Shown piece by piece: positions 32,936-43,699 of a stretch of 64,000 nt of DNA. This stretch comes from Acanthacorydalis orientalis. Its lineage: Eukaryota > Arthropoda > Insecta > Megaloptera > Corydalidae. Below the pieces are notes generated by a model. The model was not told the DNA's origin, did not search any database, and saw only the letters and a list, made by a program, of their open reading frames with translations. Numbering within the stretch: the stretch's first letter is position 1; every line of letters begins with the position of its first letter. The stretch spans positions 5,021,461 through 5,085,460 of the forward strand of contig CM068313.1 in assembly GCA_034766995.1 (NCBI GenBank), read 5' to 3'. Position numbers and translations under genes: made by a program.

Positions 32936-33335
32936 TATCCGTACTGATATTTTGAAATATTTAATATTGTTACCTGTCTGATAATCTATACATATCAATT
33001 TCCGCACGAATGGAATATTGTAATTCGATTTATGTGTGTACATTAAATATACATAAATGCACACATGTTTGTTTACCATTATACGCTAAAACACACACAC
33101 ACACGAATACGTGTGTGTATATACGCACAGATATATAAAAGCTCATCAGAAAAGCGGTGCGATTAATTATGCAACTCAGCAACGATGCATTGTTTCACAA
33201 AAATTTACAGGATTGATTGAATAAAATAGAGATTATTATTTCGAAAAATGAATTCATTGTTCATCCCACGAACTACTGAAATTTTCATGCTTAAATTTTC
33301 AATGAATCTATTGATTATTTTTGATTGTCGCTTAA

Positions 33336-33995
33336 CCCTTTTCTACCGGTTACTAGAAATATTTAAAGAATCTGACATTTTAAACAAAAAATACTTTTAA
33401 AGTGTATAAAACACATATATTTTTTAGATTTTTATTAGAATTGTAGGTACCATTTTTAACACCTAGACTCATTTGTACTATCAGGAAGTGTATGTATCGT
33501 AATTGTTAGGAACCTTATAAAAAATAATTTGAATTAAAAGTGTTACACTGATTAAAATTACATATGAGCTTCATGATACTCAAGAAAACAATTTTGTTTA
33601 TCATTCAAACACAAGATGGCATTCCAATGAGAACACTTCGAATGGGTTTAGACTGTCTTCTTCATGCTGCATACTTCACACCTTCCTGTATTTTCTACAA
33701 ATGTTGGCCAATGAATACCTCTGTTTCCCAGTTTTATATCTCTCAGCGTTGAATAATTTAATTTCTGCCACATTGATGGGTCAGAGTTTGGGGTATTTTC
33801 TTTAGATATCCTTTTTCTTCTGACAGACACCCTTTATAGTTTTTCTTGTACAACCGACCTTCTGAATTTTTTTACCGTGTTTTTTCAAATATAATCCCGT
33901 ACACATTATAAGCATTGAAAAATTCTATATCTATCACGTCCCAAAAAATTCTATGCCACTATTTTGGTGATTTACGATCCACGCAATACAATGCA
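33336..33995 (-). pseudogene. Second piggyBac relic, C-terminal part
   Basis: Read on minus from about 33995: DRKSPK-stop-WHRIFWDVIDIEFF, then N-A-Y-N-V-Y (end of the catalytic domain; family text RKS-KWW-R-F). Next, after a frameshift, comes N-R-G-I-H-W-P, GRCEVCSMKKTV, T-H-S-K-C, and NCFLEYH (about 33560-33650), the cysteine/histidine C-terminal domain. The probable 3' end lies at 33336, where TTAA (33332-33335) is followed by cccttttctacc. The 5' part and other end were not found. It lies 1.3 kb from the first piggyBac but on the opposite strand and diverged from it. Confidence 0.82.
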
Positions 33996-33999
33996 CGCA

Positions 34000-35135
34000 A
34001 TACATACAAGAAAAAATGTAAAAAGAATTCTTACTCTTCAATAAAATTAAATGAATAAAGTTTTAAAATAAACTTATTTTAAGTCTCATATCGTTTTTTT
34101 CAAATTTTCGAAGGAATTTTTTATACATTCTTATTTTCTAAAATTTTCATCAACTTTTTTATGCGATTTTCGGTGTATTTTAACTCATCACTTTGGTTTT
34201 ATACGGTTTTAGAAAATTATGTAACGTATTCCAAATTTTTCAACGTAAGTTATGTGTTTTTTTGAACGATTTTTTTATATGCGGTTCTTTTTGAAACGTA
34301 CCTACTGCATTACAAAAGAGTAGACTTATCTATTACATTAATAATTAACTTTAAAACCTTGTTTAATTTTTTGATTTAAGATGGTCGGTTTCAACTCGAC
34401 AGCAGTCACAACAGAAACTTCTCAAAAAAAGTCCGTTTTTTGTTAGCTTTTATCCATATCTCTTTTGTGTTTTTAATATTTTTAATGTTTTTTTTTGACA
34501 AAATGCTCTCAATACATGTACCTTTCATTCAAAAAATCGTTTTATTATCACGTATATTTTCACAGAAAACAAAATCTGAGTTTAAACCGTTATTTTATGG
34601 CTCTAAGTAAGCGTAGTCACATAAGCGGATTTTATATACAGAGCACTGATTATTTATTGAACACTTTTGACCAGACTTGTGCAATGAAAAAAAATCATTC
34701 ATGAAACTGAATGTAATCAATATGGACTATGATAGATTATTACAGAAAAAAATCAATTTTAATCTTCCCTATCTAAACACACATCTGAATGTCGGAAAAT
34801 TATATCGATAACACAAACAGTTTAATGTTACAGTTTCAATTATTTATAACACATACGAACTTGGTCGTCTAACAGTACATATATCTGCACACGTTTGTAG
34901 ATATTTTATTTGTATTTACGCCGCGTTGTGTCCTTACGCTTCATTAATTTTTACAAAGAATTAATAATACAGTTCGCACGTACCACGAATAGTAATTATA
35001 TAATAAAAAAAGACAAAACTGATTTGAATGAGCGGTACGCAAACAGAAAAATTTAATCTGTACATTAGACTGGTCATTTAATTCTTTATTCATAGCATTC
35101 ATCAACATAAAAAGGTTAAAAGGATAACCGAAATA
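34000..35135. other. AT-rich spacer, no gene recognised
   Basis: Upstream parts of the second piggyBac may extend here but I cannot align them. The 69-codon plus frame at 34495-34704 has no recognised domain. Confidence 0.35.
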
Positions 35136-35138
35136 TTA

Positions 35139-35140
<2 letters not shown>

Positions 35141-35196
<56 letters not shown>
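35141..35196. repeat. (TA)n microsatellite
   Basis: About 27 perfect TA units. Confidence 0.97.
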
Positions 35197-35200
<4 letters not shown>

Positions 35201-35393
35201 GGATGGATGAATATTTTTATCAGAGATTCTCTTCAATGATTTTGAAATTAAAAATGTTCTAAGTATTCATGAGATGAAGGTGTGGAGAAATTGAAATTCA
35301 GAGGAGAAGATGAGGTAATAAACGTCTGTTGTCTATTATTTTGAAAATTGGACATTTGAATAATTGCAGTTTAAAAAATGCTAATTTTAATAA

Positions 35394-35397
<4 letters not shown>

Positions 35398-35428
<31 letters not shown>

Positions 35429-35452
35429 TATATATATAGAGAGAGAGAGAGA
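35398..35452. repeat. (TA)n then (GA)n microsatellite
   Basis: A TA run with one aaata break followed by gagagagagagaga. Confidence 0.96.
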
Positions 35453-35689
35453 TAAAAGTACCTAAAATTATATAAATATATAACATACCCCCCTTTAACC
35501 TTAATGACCTCTTGATAATCGTTTCAGTATGAAGTTGATAAAATTCTAGAAGTTTTCAAGATTTTGTTATTTTGAAACTATATTGGAATAATTTAATTAC
35601 GTTTAATATTATTTTTCGGTTGTTCCGTTCATTTTTGAAATCCTAGACATGAAAAAAAAATCATCTAGTATTTAAGCGATTCAAAATCG

Positions 35690-36450
35690 AAAATTTTTTG
35701 AGACTTAACAATAGCTCACCGATTCTCTACCAGAAATTCTATGAACTTTAACCATGATCAGTCAATTCTCTAAGAGTCTTAAATCTAGAAACACTCTAGA
35801 TCTTAACAATAGCTCATCAATTTTCCAAAAACAATTCAGACTCAGAGACCACTCGAATTTTATCAATAGCTCGTTCATTTTTTAAACGATTCAATATTAC
35901 AATTTCCCTAAAACTTAACAATATCTTACCAATTCTTTAAACGATTCAATACCAGAAAGTCTCTGCGTTTTAATAATAACCAGTCACTTCTCAGGGTGAC
36001 TTAAATCAAGAAACACTCTAAAACTTATCAATAGCTCATCAATGTTCCAAAAAAAATTTGATTCGAAGACTACCCTCAACTTAACAAAAGATCATTCATT
36101 ATTTAAAAGATTCAATAATATAATTTCCCTGAAATTTAACAATATCTCACCAATTTTTTAATTGATTAAGATTCAAAAACTGTCTAAGATTTAATAATAG
36201 TTCATTAATTTTCTAAACGATTCAGAAAGTCCCTGAGACTTAACAATAACTCATTCATTCTCTAAACAATTCAATACTAAAAATTCCTTGCAACACCCTC
36301 ATGGATTCTCTAAGCGATTTAGATCTAGATACACCTTGAGACATAACAATATCTCTCCAATTCTATAAGCGATTCAGTAACAGAAAATCACAGGGACTTA
36401 ACAATTGCTTACCAATCTTCTAAGCAATTCAAATCCAGAAATTGCCTACA
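35690..36450. repeat. Minisatellite, unit about 55 bp, about 13 diverged copies
   Basis: The phrase acttaacaatagctcaccaa followed by ttctctaaacgattcaatac and cagaaa-tcc-tgaga recurs about every 55 bp (for example about 35708, 35805, 35863, 35917, 35972, 36028, 36083). Copies differ at many positions, so the array is old. Confidence 0.88.
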
Positions 36451-37059
36451 TGTGTTGTTTTCATTTTCACAAATGCATTTTTACTCACATAAAAAGTGTC
36501 GAATCAAAACTATTTAATAACTAATTATTGATTATTTTTCACGTTTTCCTATTACACATTTCGATAGCAACGTTGTCTTACTCAGAGCAATAAGGTACAG
36601 AAAAATCTTCTACAAATTACTTTTTTCTTCCCCCCACAAACTACAAAAAGGTATTTCTATATTTTTTCATTCTAAACACGATACCATCATCATCGAAAAG
36701 CACTTAAGTATCAATCAAAATTATTAGTAATTAATCTATGATCTTTATCAGAAAAATGTATGTGGTTTGTGAGAAAAAAAAAATCTTTTATTAAAGTTTA
36801 TATTATTGTTTCATAGACACGTGTAGCTATTTTCAATGTTACTCTTGAGTTTGTACTTTATATCTTTGTGGTATCGTAACAAAACTTCTTCAATCAACCG
36901 AATTTAATTACCTTTTAATAACAACATACATACAGATCGACATAATGCACGTGTCGTTACCTAAACACTGACCTCTATTATTATAGGTAATGAATACTGA
37001 CTGGACGTCAGTCTGTGTGATGTTCACAGTGGGCGTTATTCACGCTTCATTTATACTTA

Positions 37060-37060
37060 C

Positions 37061-37125
<65 letters not shown>

Positions 37126-37126
37126 A
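37060..37126. repeat. (TA)n microsatellite with internal palindrome
   Basis: TA units broken by single gtat and acat steps. Confidence 0.95.
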
Positions 37127-37139
37127 GCATAAATGTATA

Positions 37140-37335
37140 TACTTTATAATATAGCGAATCGGCCGTCGACGATTTGAGACGGTCTATTGTCGATTATTGA
37201 CCCTTTCGGCGAACATTACGACCTCTCCAAGGTCGTCAGGAAATTAGCATCGGAACATGACGATGAACGTGTGAATTGTGGCTGATACACTGACTGTATA
37301 ACATTTGTTCACGTGACGCACACAAAAGTAGTGTT
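37140..37335. promoter_or_regulatory. CpG-rich non-repetitive patch
   Basis: GC-rich words (aatcggccgtcgacgatttg, acattacgacctctccaagg) include a 6-bp inverted repeat acgacc/ggtcgt with a 7-nt spacer (37218-37236) overlapping caaggtcg, a nuclear-receptor-like half site. No coding frame is recognised. The regulatory reading is inferred. Confidence 0.25.
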
Positions 37336-37414
37336 GTGTTCAAGTAATGGACGTAGAAATGTGCTTTTTTATGACCGTTTCGATGTTAGTTTGCAGGGTT
37401 TTCACAATATACAT

Positions 37415-37418
<4 letters not shown>

Positions 37419-37474
<56 letters not shown>
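37419..37474. repeat. (TA)n microsatellite
   Basis: About 27 perfect TA units; the 65-codon frame across it is an artefact. Confidence 0.97.
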
Positions 37475-37477
<3 letters not shown>

Positions 37478-37825
37478 CAGAGAAGTAGTGTTAAAAATTA
37501 TTAAGTCTTATATGGCAACCTTACGGATAGAACTGTTGATATGAGGGCTTTTGTACGGTTAGTGTTTCATTGATGCTTTAAAAAAGATATTTAATTTTTT
37601 TGAAACATATAACAGAGTAAGAAGTCAAGATCTTTATAAAAGTCATCGTTCATAAAATATAAATTTACATAAATTATATGAATATGTAAATAGTTTTAAC
37701 TGTACTTCTCGTTAAATGTACTTTTATGCATACTCTTTTTTTGATGTCTGTTACCGAATTCTGTTTTTGTATACAAATGATCATATTTTTCTTCAGCTAG
37801 GTGTATAAGTAATTAAGTTTTTTCA

Positions 37826-37829
<4 letters not shown>

Positions 37830-37863
<34 letters not shown>
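37830..37863. repeat. (TA)n microsatellite
   Basis: A perfect TA run. The 37870-38150 interval is AT-rich with nothing recognised. Confidence 0.96.
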
Positions 37864-37864
<1 letters not shown>

Positions 37865-38160
37865 CTTACAGTAAATAATAAAGTGTACTAGTTTTACTGC
37901 TAGCAATTATAATATTTTACCTTTTTGAACAGTATTTTTCGATATTTATTTTGTAAGATTCTATTTTTTAGCTAAGAAGTAATTACAAACGACTTTAAAT
38001 TTGCATTATAGCTTTTTACAGATTTTTTGTGACATAAATTGTTCACAGAGAACGTTATTTGATCTAAAAAAAGATAACAAATATCTTTTTCTAGGAAAAA
38101 TTTAAAAGAAATAACAAATCTTTCTGTTTTCTGTCTTTAACATTGTAAGACTGTGTAAGA

Positions 38161-38688
38161 GAGTGATGTTAGGCACCCGGCCCTCGGGCCGTATGCGACA
38201 TGCAAGTTTCTAGAATGCGGTCCGCGGCACAAAGCTTGAAGTTGATTTTATTAAAATAATAAAATGGAATTTAAAAAAAAATAAAATATATTCTTAAAAT
38301 ATTGAAAATTTGCATTGTAAAGAACACCGTTTTATGGTCACCGGTACATTCGACGTTGAAAAAATAGTTTCTGCCAAATGATGCATAGTTTCTAGTAAAA
38401 AATGTTATTTTTTTTAATTTCTTTAATTTGATATTTTATTGTAATATTTGATTATAATTCCTAAAATTAATGTTTTTTTTAAAAAAAATTATAAAAATAC
38501 ATTAATTCAAGAAAAACTCATTAAAAAAAATGTAAAATTTAAACGAGTTATTTTGGAATATAAATAAAAGTCCTTTTTTTAAGTCACTCAGTAAATTTTT
38601 TTTGAGTTACTCTCTTTTGTCTGCGGTCCTCAAACTCTGTTAAACTGAATTTGGTGGCCCATGTTAATATATTAGTTTGACAACACTG
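38161..38688. mobile_element. Non-autonomous hAT element with 8-bp target duplication
   Basis: The 8-mer gtgtaaga stands at 38153-38160 and again at 38689-38696, the size of a hAT target duplication. The right end, read inward, is cagtgttgtcaaact followed later by gggccacc. The left end is gagtgatgttaggca followed by cccggccctcgggcc. These are typical of hAT MITE-like elements whose GC-rich ends match at about 9 of the first 14 bases. The 528-bp interior is AT-rich with no coding frame. Confidence 0.85.
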
Positions 38689-38711
38689 GTGTAAGAAAAA
38701 TATTAGGTATT

Positions 38712-39213
38712 AGGTGTACAAATTAATTCGGTAACTTTTTACACAAAATGAATTTTTTATGGAAAAAATGAATACATTGGTATCCTCAAAATATTTTATA
38801 TAACTTCGCTTCATCTACCGAGTAACTGACGAATCACTTGTCGAAAAAAGATGATGAATATCAATCGATGGAGTTGTCAATGGATTTTTGGACCTCTTCC
38901 AATGTTTAAGTATTTTTTGCATGTTTTATGAATCACAACACCTTCTCTCAAAGTTGAACAACTCATTAACGTGTCTTTAGCAACTGCAATGCAAAAATTA
39001 CATAATGAATACCTAATATATTGCTTTTCGGACGTCATCATATTCATTACTGTTTTGTGAGGTTATACCAACTGTTTGACCAAAATTTATAGTATTTTTA
39101 AATGTTAAGTTTGGCATTTAAAAATCTTAAAAGATTTTAATTTAAAACGGTGTTACAACTGATTCAATTTAAAGGCACAGAATTAATTTCTACGCCTAAT
39201 AGATTTATACATT
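38712..39213 (-). mobile_element. Complete but internally deleted irritans-type mariner
   Basis: Ends are ttaggtgtacaaattaattc near 38714 and, reversed, ttaggcgtagaaattaattc (39213 inward). Antisense coding pieces match the N-terminus (cttttcggacgtcatcatat, tttgtgaggttataccaact) and C-terminus (ctaccgagtaactgacgaat). The catalytic middle is absent, as in the copies at 20370 and 51000. It starts about 15 bp after the hAT target duplication. Confidence 0.82.
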
Positions 39214-40203
39214 TATACACTGTAGAAAATACATTGAATCGTACAACAAAGTTATGAATATTATTCTACAGCTTGTATATTTCTGTCGTTTTTAAATGTA
39301 TTTAATTATTAACAAGCTGTAAATGTGTGCCTATTCAGTACGCAGAATTTATTTTACTTGATAGGACGAGAATGACATTGTTCCTATTATAAATTATTCA
39401 CTGTACATCTAAACATTTCCAATCCCGAAACAGACCAGACCGTATTGTTTTCTTACTAAAACTGGATGTATTCAAATCTTGAATGTGAAATAACATTCAT
39501 TGCAGAACAAATAGTTATACAATTTCCTTTTTACTACGGAATATAATAAAATGTAGCGCGCTCCACTACAATTTTCAACAAGAAAACAACACGTTTTAGA
39601 ACCGTACAAGACTTGTTAATAGTGCAGAGCTTTTTAAAAACGAACTTAAATAAAGAAAAAAAAAACGTGTAAGTAGTGTAGTCAGGGAACTGTGTTCGGT
39701 CGGTTTCATGTATGTTGAGATATTCTTTTTGTACGAAACAATGCAATGAAAATTACAGATTCACAGAAATTTTATGCACATTTAAAAAATGATATTTTAC
39801 ATATTTATTCAAAATGTAAAAACTATTTTCCCGGAAATCATTTCAAATCAAAATTACTACTTTATTTTCTACTATCGGGACTCAAAATCTCATTAAAAAA
39901 ATGATTTTAATTGATCAATAATTCATTATTTATTTGATGAGACTTTTATGCATGGAATAAAAGAACTGTTCTAAAGTTTACATTTTTAAACAAATATATT
40001 TTATTTCTTGTTTTCTTTCAAAAAATCCTATTCGTTTTTATAATTAAAAAAATACTGTCATACTATTTTCATGTTAATTAATTCAGAAAAGGTTAAAATA
40101 CAAAGCCAGTAGAAAAAGAATGGTTCTATTTTTAATTTAAATTTATTTCTAAATGAAATTCTAACGAATAACATTATCCACCCATCTACTCAGCATAGAT
40201 TAA

Positions 40204-40408
40204 TATTAGGTTGGTAGGAAAATAACTGCCTTATTTTTTTGAATTCTAACTGTAAACTATTTTTCAATGTGTGTCATTTCATCGAATTCATGTTAATTAT
40301 TGTAGGGTTCAATTTATTTTCTACAGTATATAAATGTACAAATCTATTAGGTGTAAAAATTAATTCTGTGCCTTTAAATTGAATCAGTTATAACTCTGTT
40401 TTAAATTA
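40204..40408 (+). mobile_element. Two stacked truncated mariner 5' ends
   Basis: A mauritiana-type end (taggttggtaggaaaataac, 40206) with about 140 bp of leader is cut by an irritans-type end (ttaggtgtaaaaattaattc, about 40349). That end is cut after about 60 bp by the next mauritiana-type element at 40409. All three face the same way, indicating repeated insertion or end recombination at one spot. Confidence 0.72.
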
Positions 40409-40949
40409 TTAGGTTGATAGGAAAATAATTACTGTTTACATTTACTGAATTCTAACCTTATTTTTTCAATTAAAGTATCATTTCATCGTTTTTATTTTAA
40501 TATCATTTTAAAGTACAATTTTCGATTTGTATTTTGGTAATATCGACTTTTCTTTGGTATTAATTTTGCTTCAAACTGGACTATTGAATTAAAGATGGAA
40601 AAGAAGCAAATAAGAGCATTTTTATGTGAGTTCAAATCGAGTGGTAAGGTAGCAGAAACTGCTCATAAACCAAACGATGCTTTTGGTGTGAGTACTGTTA
40701 AGGAACGTATGTGGTCCTGAAAATTACGTGCTTGAAGATAAAGAAGGTCACGGGCGTTTTTCTTCAGTTTATAACGACCATCTGAAGGCGTAAGTTGAAT
40801 CATAACCACGCACAACAATTCGAAAGCTGGCACAAAAGTAAGGCGTTAGTAATCCAACAGTTCTGGACCACTTAAAATACCTTAAATTGAAAGATGTATA
40901 TGAATTTGTAAGTCATAAACCGCAATTATTTTTCTACCAAGCGAATATT
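40409..40949 (+). mobile_element. Mini-mariner (mauritiana-type deletion derivative)
   Basis: The 5' end is ttaggttgataggaaaataa and the 3' end accgcaattatttttctacc. The leader (catttcatcgtttttatttt), N-terminal HTH coding (agatggaaaagaagcaaata to ccaacagttctggaccactt) and then directly the 3' end (aaattgaaagatgtatatga) make about 540 bp. The DDE domain is wholly deleted. The same join occurs in the NUMT-carrying element and at 45383, 48715, 54400 and 63818. Confidence 0.85.
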
Positions 40950-41140
40950 TTAATACAAAAATGCTTTCTCTACTAATCAGTACATATTCATTTTTTTTCT
41001 TTTAAAAGAATCAGACTGATAACATATTAATCATTCTTTAATTCTTCCAGTATATATCTGACTTAACCTAACAATTGTGTTGATCAGATATGACTATACC
41101 TAACTGGGCTAGATCTGATCAGGACTGTATAGATCTGGCG
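40950..41140. repeat. Single-copy relative of the 45.75-46.71 kb tandem unit
   Basis: After the mini-mariner 3' end, ttaatacaaaaatgctttct, ttctttaattcttccagtat, ttgtgttgatcagatatgac and gatctgatcaggactgtata match the tandem units at 45751-46707. The same flank therefore follows two mini-mariner copies. Confidence 0.82.
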
Positions 41141-41179
41141 AGAACTGAATAACTAAGATTGTATAGACTTCACTAGACC

Positions 41180-42060
41180 TGGTCTGAAGTGTTAATAAGC
41201 AAATTCAAGAAAACTTCTCTTGAAAAATGATACTTTAGAATATTTGTTTTGATACAATTCAAGTTTTTTTTAAAAAAAAATATATCCATTTTAACATAAT
41301 ACTTGAAAATACAATTCTTTTAACTCATTTTTTGGGAACTAAAAAATGAGAACTGAAAAAATGAAAAAAAATGATCTCCCTGGTTTAACAGAACCTGAGT
41401 TAAACAGACTAGGTTTTCTCGTATCTAATTAAATCAGTCCTGGCTACAGTCTGTCCATATATGATAAAATTTATCTGAATTATTTATATGGATATACAAG
41501 AAAGGTTCTATTAAAAATATAATTTCAAAAAATTTTCTTGTGACGATACAAGGCACTTCTTTTTCAAGTGAATTTTTTTATGAAAACCTTTTCTTAACAA
41601 ATATTTAACCTCATAAGTGTGATTAATCACAGAACTCACACACATACTTTAATTTATTTACTTGTTCACAATTTTAACATTTTATCGTATCAAATTGACA
41701 TTTATAAACTTTATATGCTCAAATACCAAGTTAAATTGAAATCAGACTTTGTACCTGATAATGAAATTAAAAACAAAACTTCGACCATTTCAATATTAAA
41801 CAAATTAACTATTCGTATAGTATATGACACGATTAAGGGTAGTCGTCAAATGAATATTCAACAATTAAACTAAAAGTTTAAATTTAATTTAATCAACAAC
41901 AATCTAGATTATATACCTGTGAGGTATTCTATTGAAAAATTAAATTATTTATTACTTGACATTTGAATAAAATTAGATATACAATTTTTTTAAAACATAT
42001 TTCAGTTGTTTAAATAAAAATATATCCAACTTTTTAATTGGAAAAAAGTCAAATAAATAT
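41180..42060. other. AT-rich spacer, no gene recognised
   Basis: The 84-codon plus frame at 41619-41873 is AT-driven and has no domain I recognise. Confidence 0.35.
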
Positions 42061-42304
42061 TTATATATATATAAAGTGTTTGTGTGTGGGTGTATGAGTG
42101 TACGGGCATGACCGTACTGATGAGAAAATCATTGTGAAGCATTGAATTTTTAATCGTTATCAACTGAGTAACTCATGAAACTTCGTAACGTGTCCGTATA
42201 ACGTTATCAGTTATCTTGTTAAATATAGATTATGTTATATGAAACGATTTTCATAGGATAAATAATAGATTACGTTGAATAATTGAATTTTAAACGCGGA
42301 AGTT

Positions 42305-42385
42305 GCAGATGTGGACGGTGTCCGAAAGGATAACGTGTCAGGCTAATGGGTCATGGGATTGAACCTCACTCTGACTAACACATTT
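42305..42385 (+). repeat. tRNA-derived SINE head or tRNA pseudogene
   Basis: gtggacggtgtccgaaagg (about 42311-42330) fits a pol III A box region, and atgggattgaacctcact (about 42353-42370) fits a B box. Spacing and the words ggataacgtgtcag resemble an arginine- or lysine-type tRNA. The B box has g-g-a-t-t-g-a where a tRNA has g-g-t-t-c-g-a, and stems are imperfect. A possible relative with taatgggt...attgaatctcact lies near 55365-55392. Confidence 0.5.
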
Positions 42386-42435
42386 TTCATTATGAAAAAG
42401 GTAAGTATTCGTATGTACTAGATACATATGCAAAT

Positions 42436-42482
42436 ATATATATATATATATACACATATATGTGTGTGTGTGTATGTGTATG
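42436..42482. repeat. (TA)n then (TG)n microsatellite
   Basis: A short compound run just after the SINE-like segment, a usual place for a SINE tail. Confidence 0.9.
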
Positions 42483-42827
42483 TGGTACATAATTCAAGTG
42501 ACTCTCAGGTGAAGTCAGACAGAATAAGAAGAAGAGAATATCTGAGATCAGTTCGTGACAGTTGTATTGAAACGTTTGAAAAATGTATAATCTGTGAAAA
42601 ATATATGGCTTTGATTTTACAGTGCTGGCAGGAGTGATGAGAATGAATGCTGTAGACAGGTGTACGGTTCTAGTTTCAATTCAGAAATAAAAAGTATATA
42701 CGAAGGTATGAAGTACTTATTAAATTATTTCTAGTAATTAAATAAACAAAATTTTATTGTACAGTTTCCTTGAAGTCTGAATGAATAAAATTATATTTTT
42801 AATTTTAACTAGGAGGCTCGGACCCTT

Positions 42828-42905
42828 GCTCGTTGCGTTCGATAACGCTCGGAAGGGATTCGCTCTACGCTTGATAACACTAGCTCCCCCTTCACCGAAC
42901 AAATA
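42828..42905. other. Isolated GC-rich spot
   Basis: gctcggacccttgctcgttg and the related words gataacgctcgg and cgcttgataacac form imperfect repeats within 75 bp. It may be a transposon end, but no partner was seen. Confidence 0.25.
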
Positions 42906-43127
42906 ACAGAAATTAACTAATTATACATAATTATAATTACTTAACAGTATTTTTCGAAATTGAGTTAACAAAAAGGGCTTACATGTCTTCATAACTTTTT
43001 GTTCCATACGAAAGTTTAAACTAATCTCCTCTGATCTATATTGAAATGATTTAACTAAATCAACCTGATTTAATTATAATATATACAAATGTAAAGAATA
43101 TAAGTAAACAAATTATCTCTATAAAAA

Positions 43128-43393
43128 GTTAGTTTACGAGCAATTTCTACTGCTTTACCACCCATTTTGAACTCATGCAAAAAAATGTTCTTATTTGCTT
43201 CTTTTCTATCTTTAATTCAGTAGCCTAATTTGAAGTAAAATTAATAATAAAACCAAAGTAGATGTTATCAAATACAGACCGAAAATGTACTCTAAAAAGA
43301 TATTAACATGAACAAAATGAAATCATACTTTCATTGAAAAAATTAAGGTTAGAATTCAGAAAAGGAAAACCGCTATTATTTTCCTACCAACCT
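43128..43393 (-). mobile_element. mariner (mauritiana-like) 5' fragment
   Basis: On minus it reads from the terminal repeat (plus: accgctattattttcctacc, about 43370) through the leader into the HTH start (plus: tactgctttaccacccattt). It ends near 43128 at gttagtttacgagc. Confidence 0.8.
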
Positions 43394-43699
43394 ACTATTT
43401 TAACAGTTTATTGACATTTGAAATTGTTTATAGAATAAATATTTTTTTGAACGATTACGGAAAAGAATTCATATTTAAAAAAAAAATATTACTAAATCAA
43501 CATTCTATATAAATGGCTACATTTAATTAAATTATTTAAAAAATAGTTAGAGAATTTTTATTTAAAAAAAAACATTACGTTTTTTTTAATTTCAAATGCA
43601 GTCCTAATATCTATAATAAAACATGTCATTAAATAACTTCATTATTTTAAAACTTGTTTGTGATAATTGGATTGAAAGAATATCAGTTTAAATTTTCAC

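Noticed and set aside
42385..42410. Strong donor-like gtaagtatt at 42401 with a tgcag acceptor-like word at 42303
   Set aside because: The enclosed 95 bp looks like a tRNA-derived SINE head, its frame has an early stop, and the polypyrimidine tract is poor.
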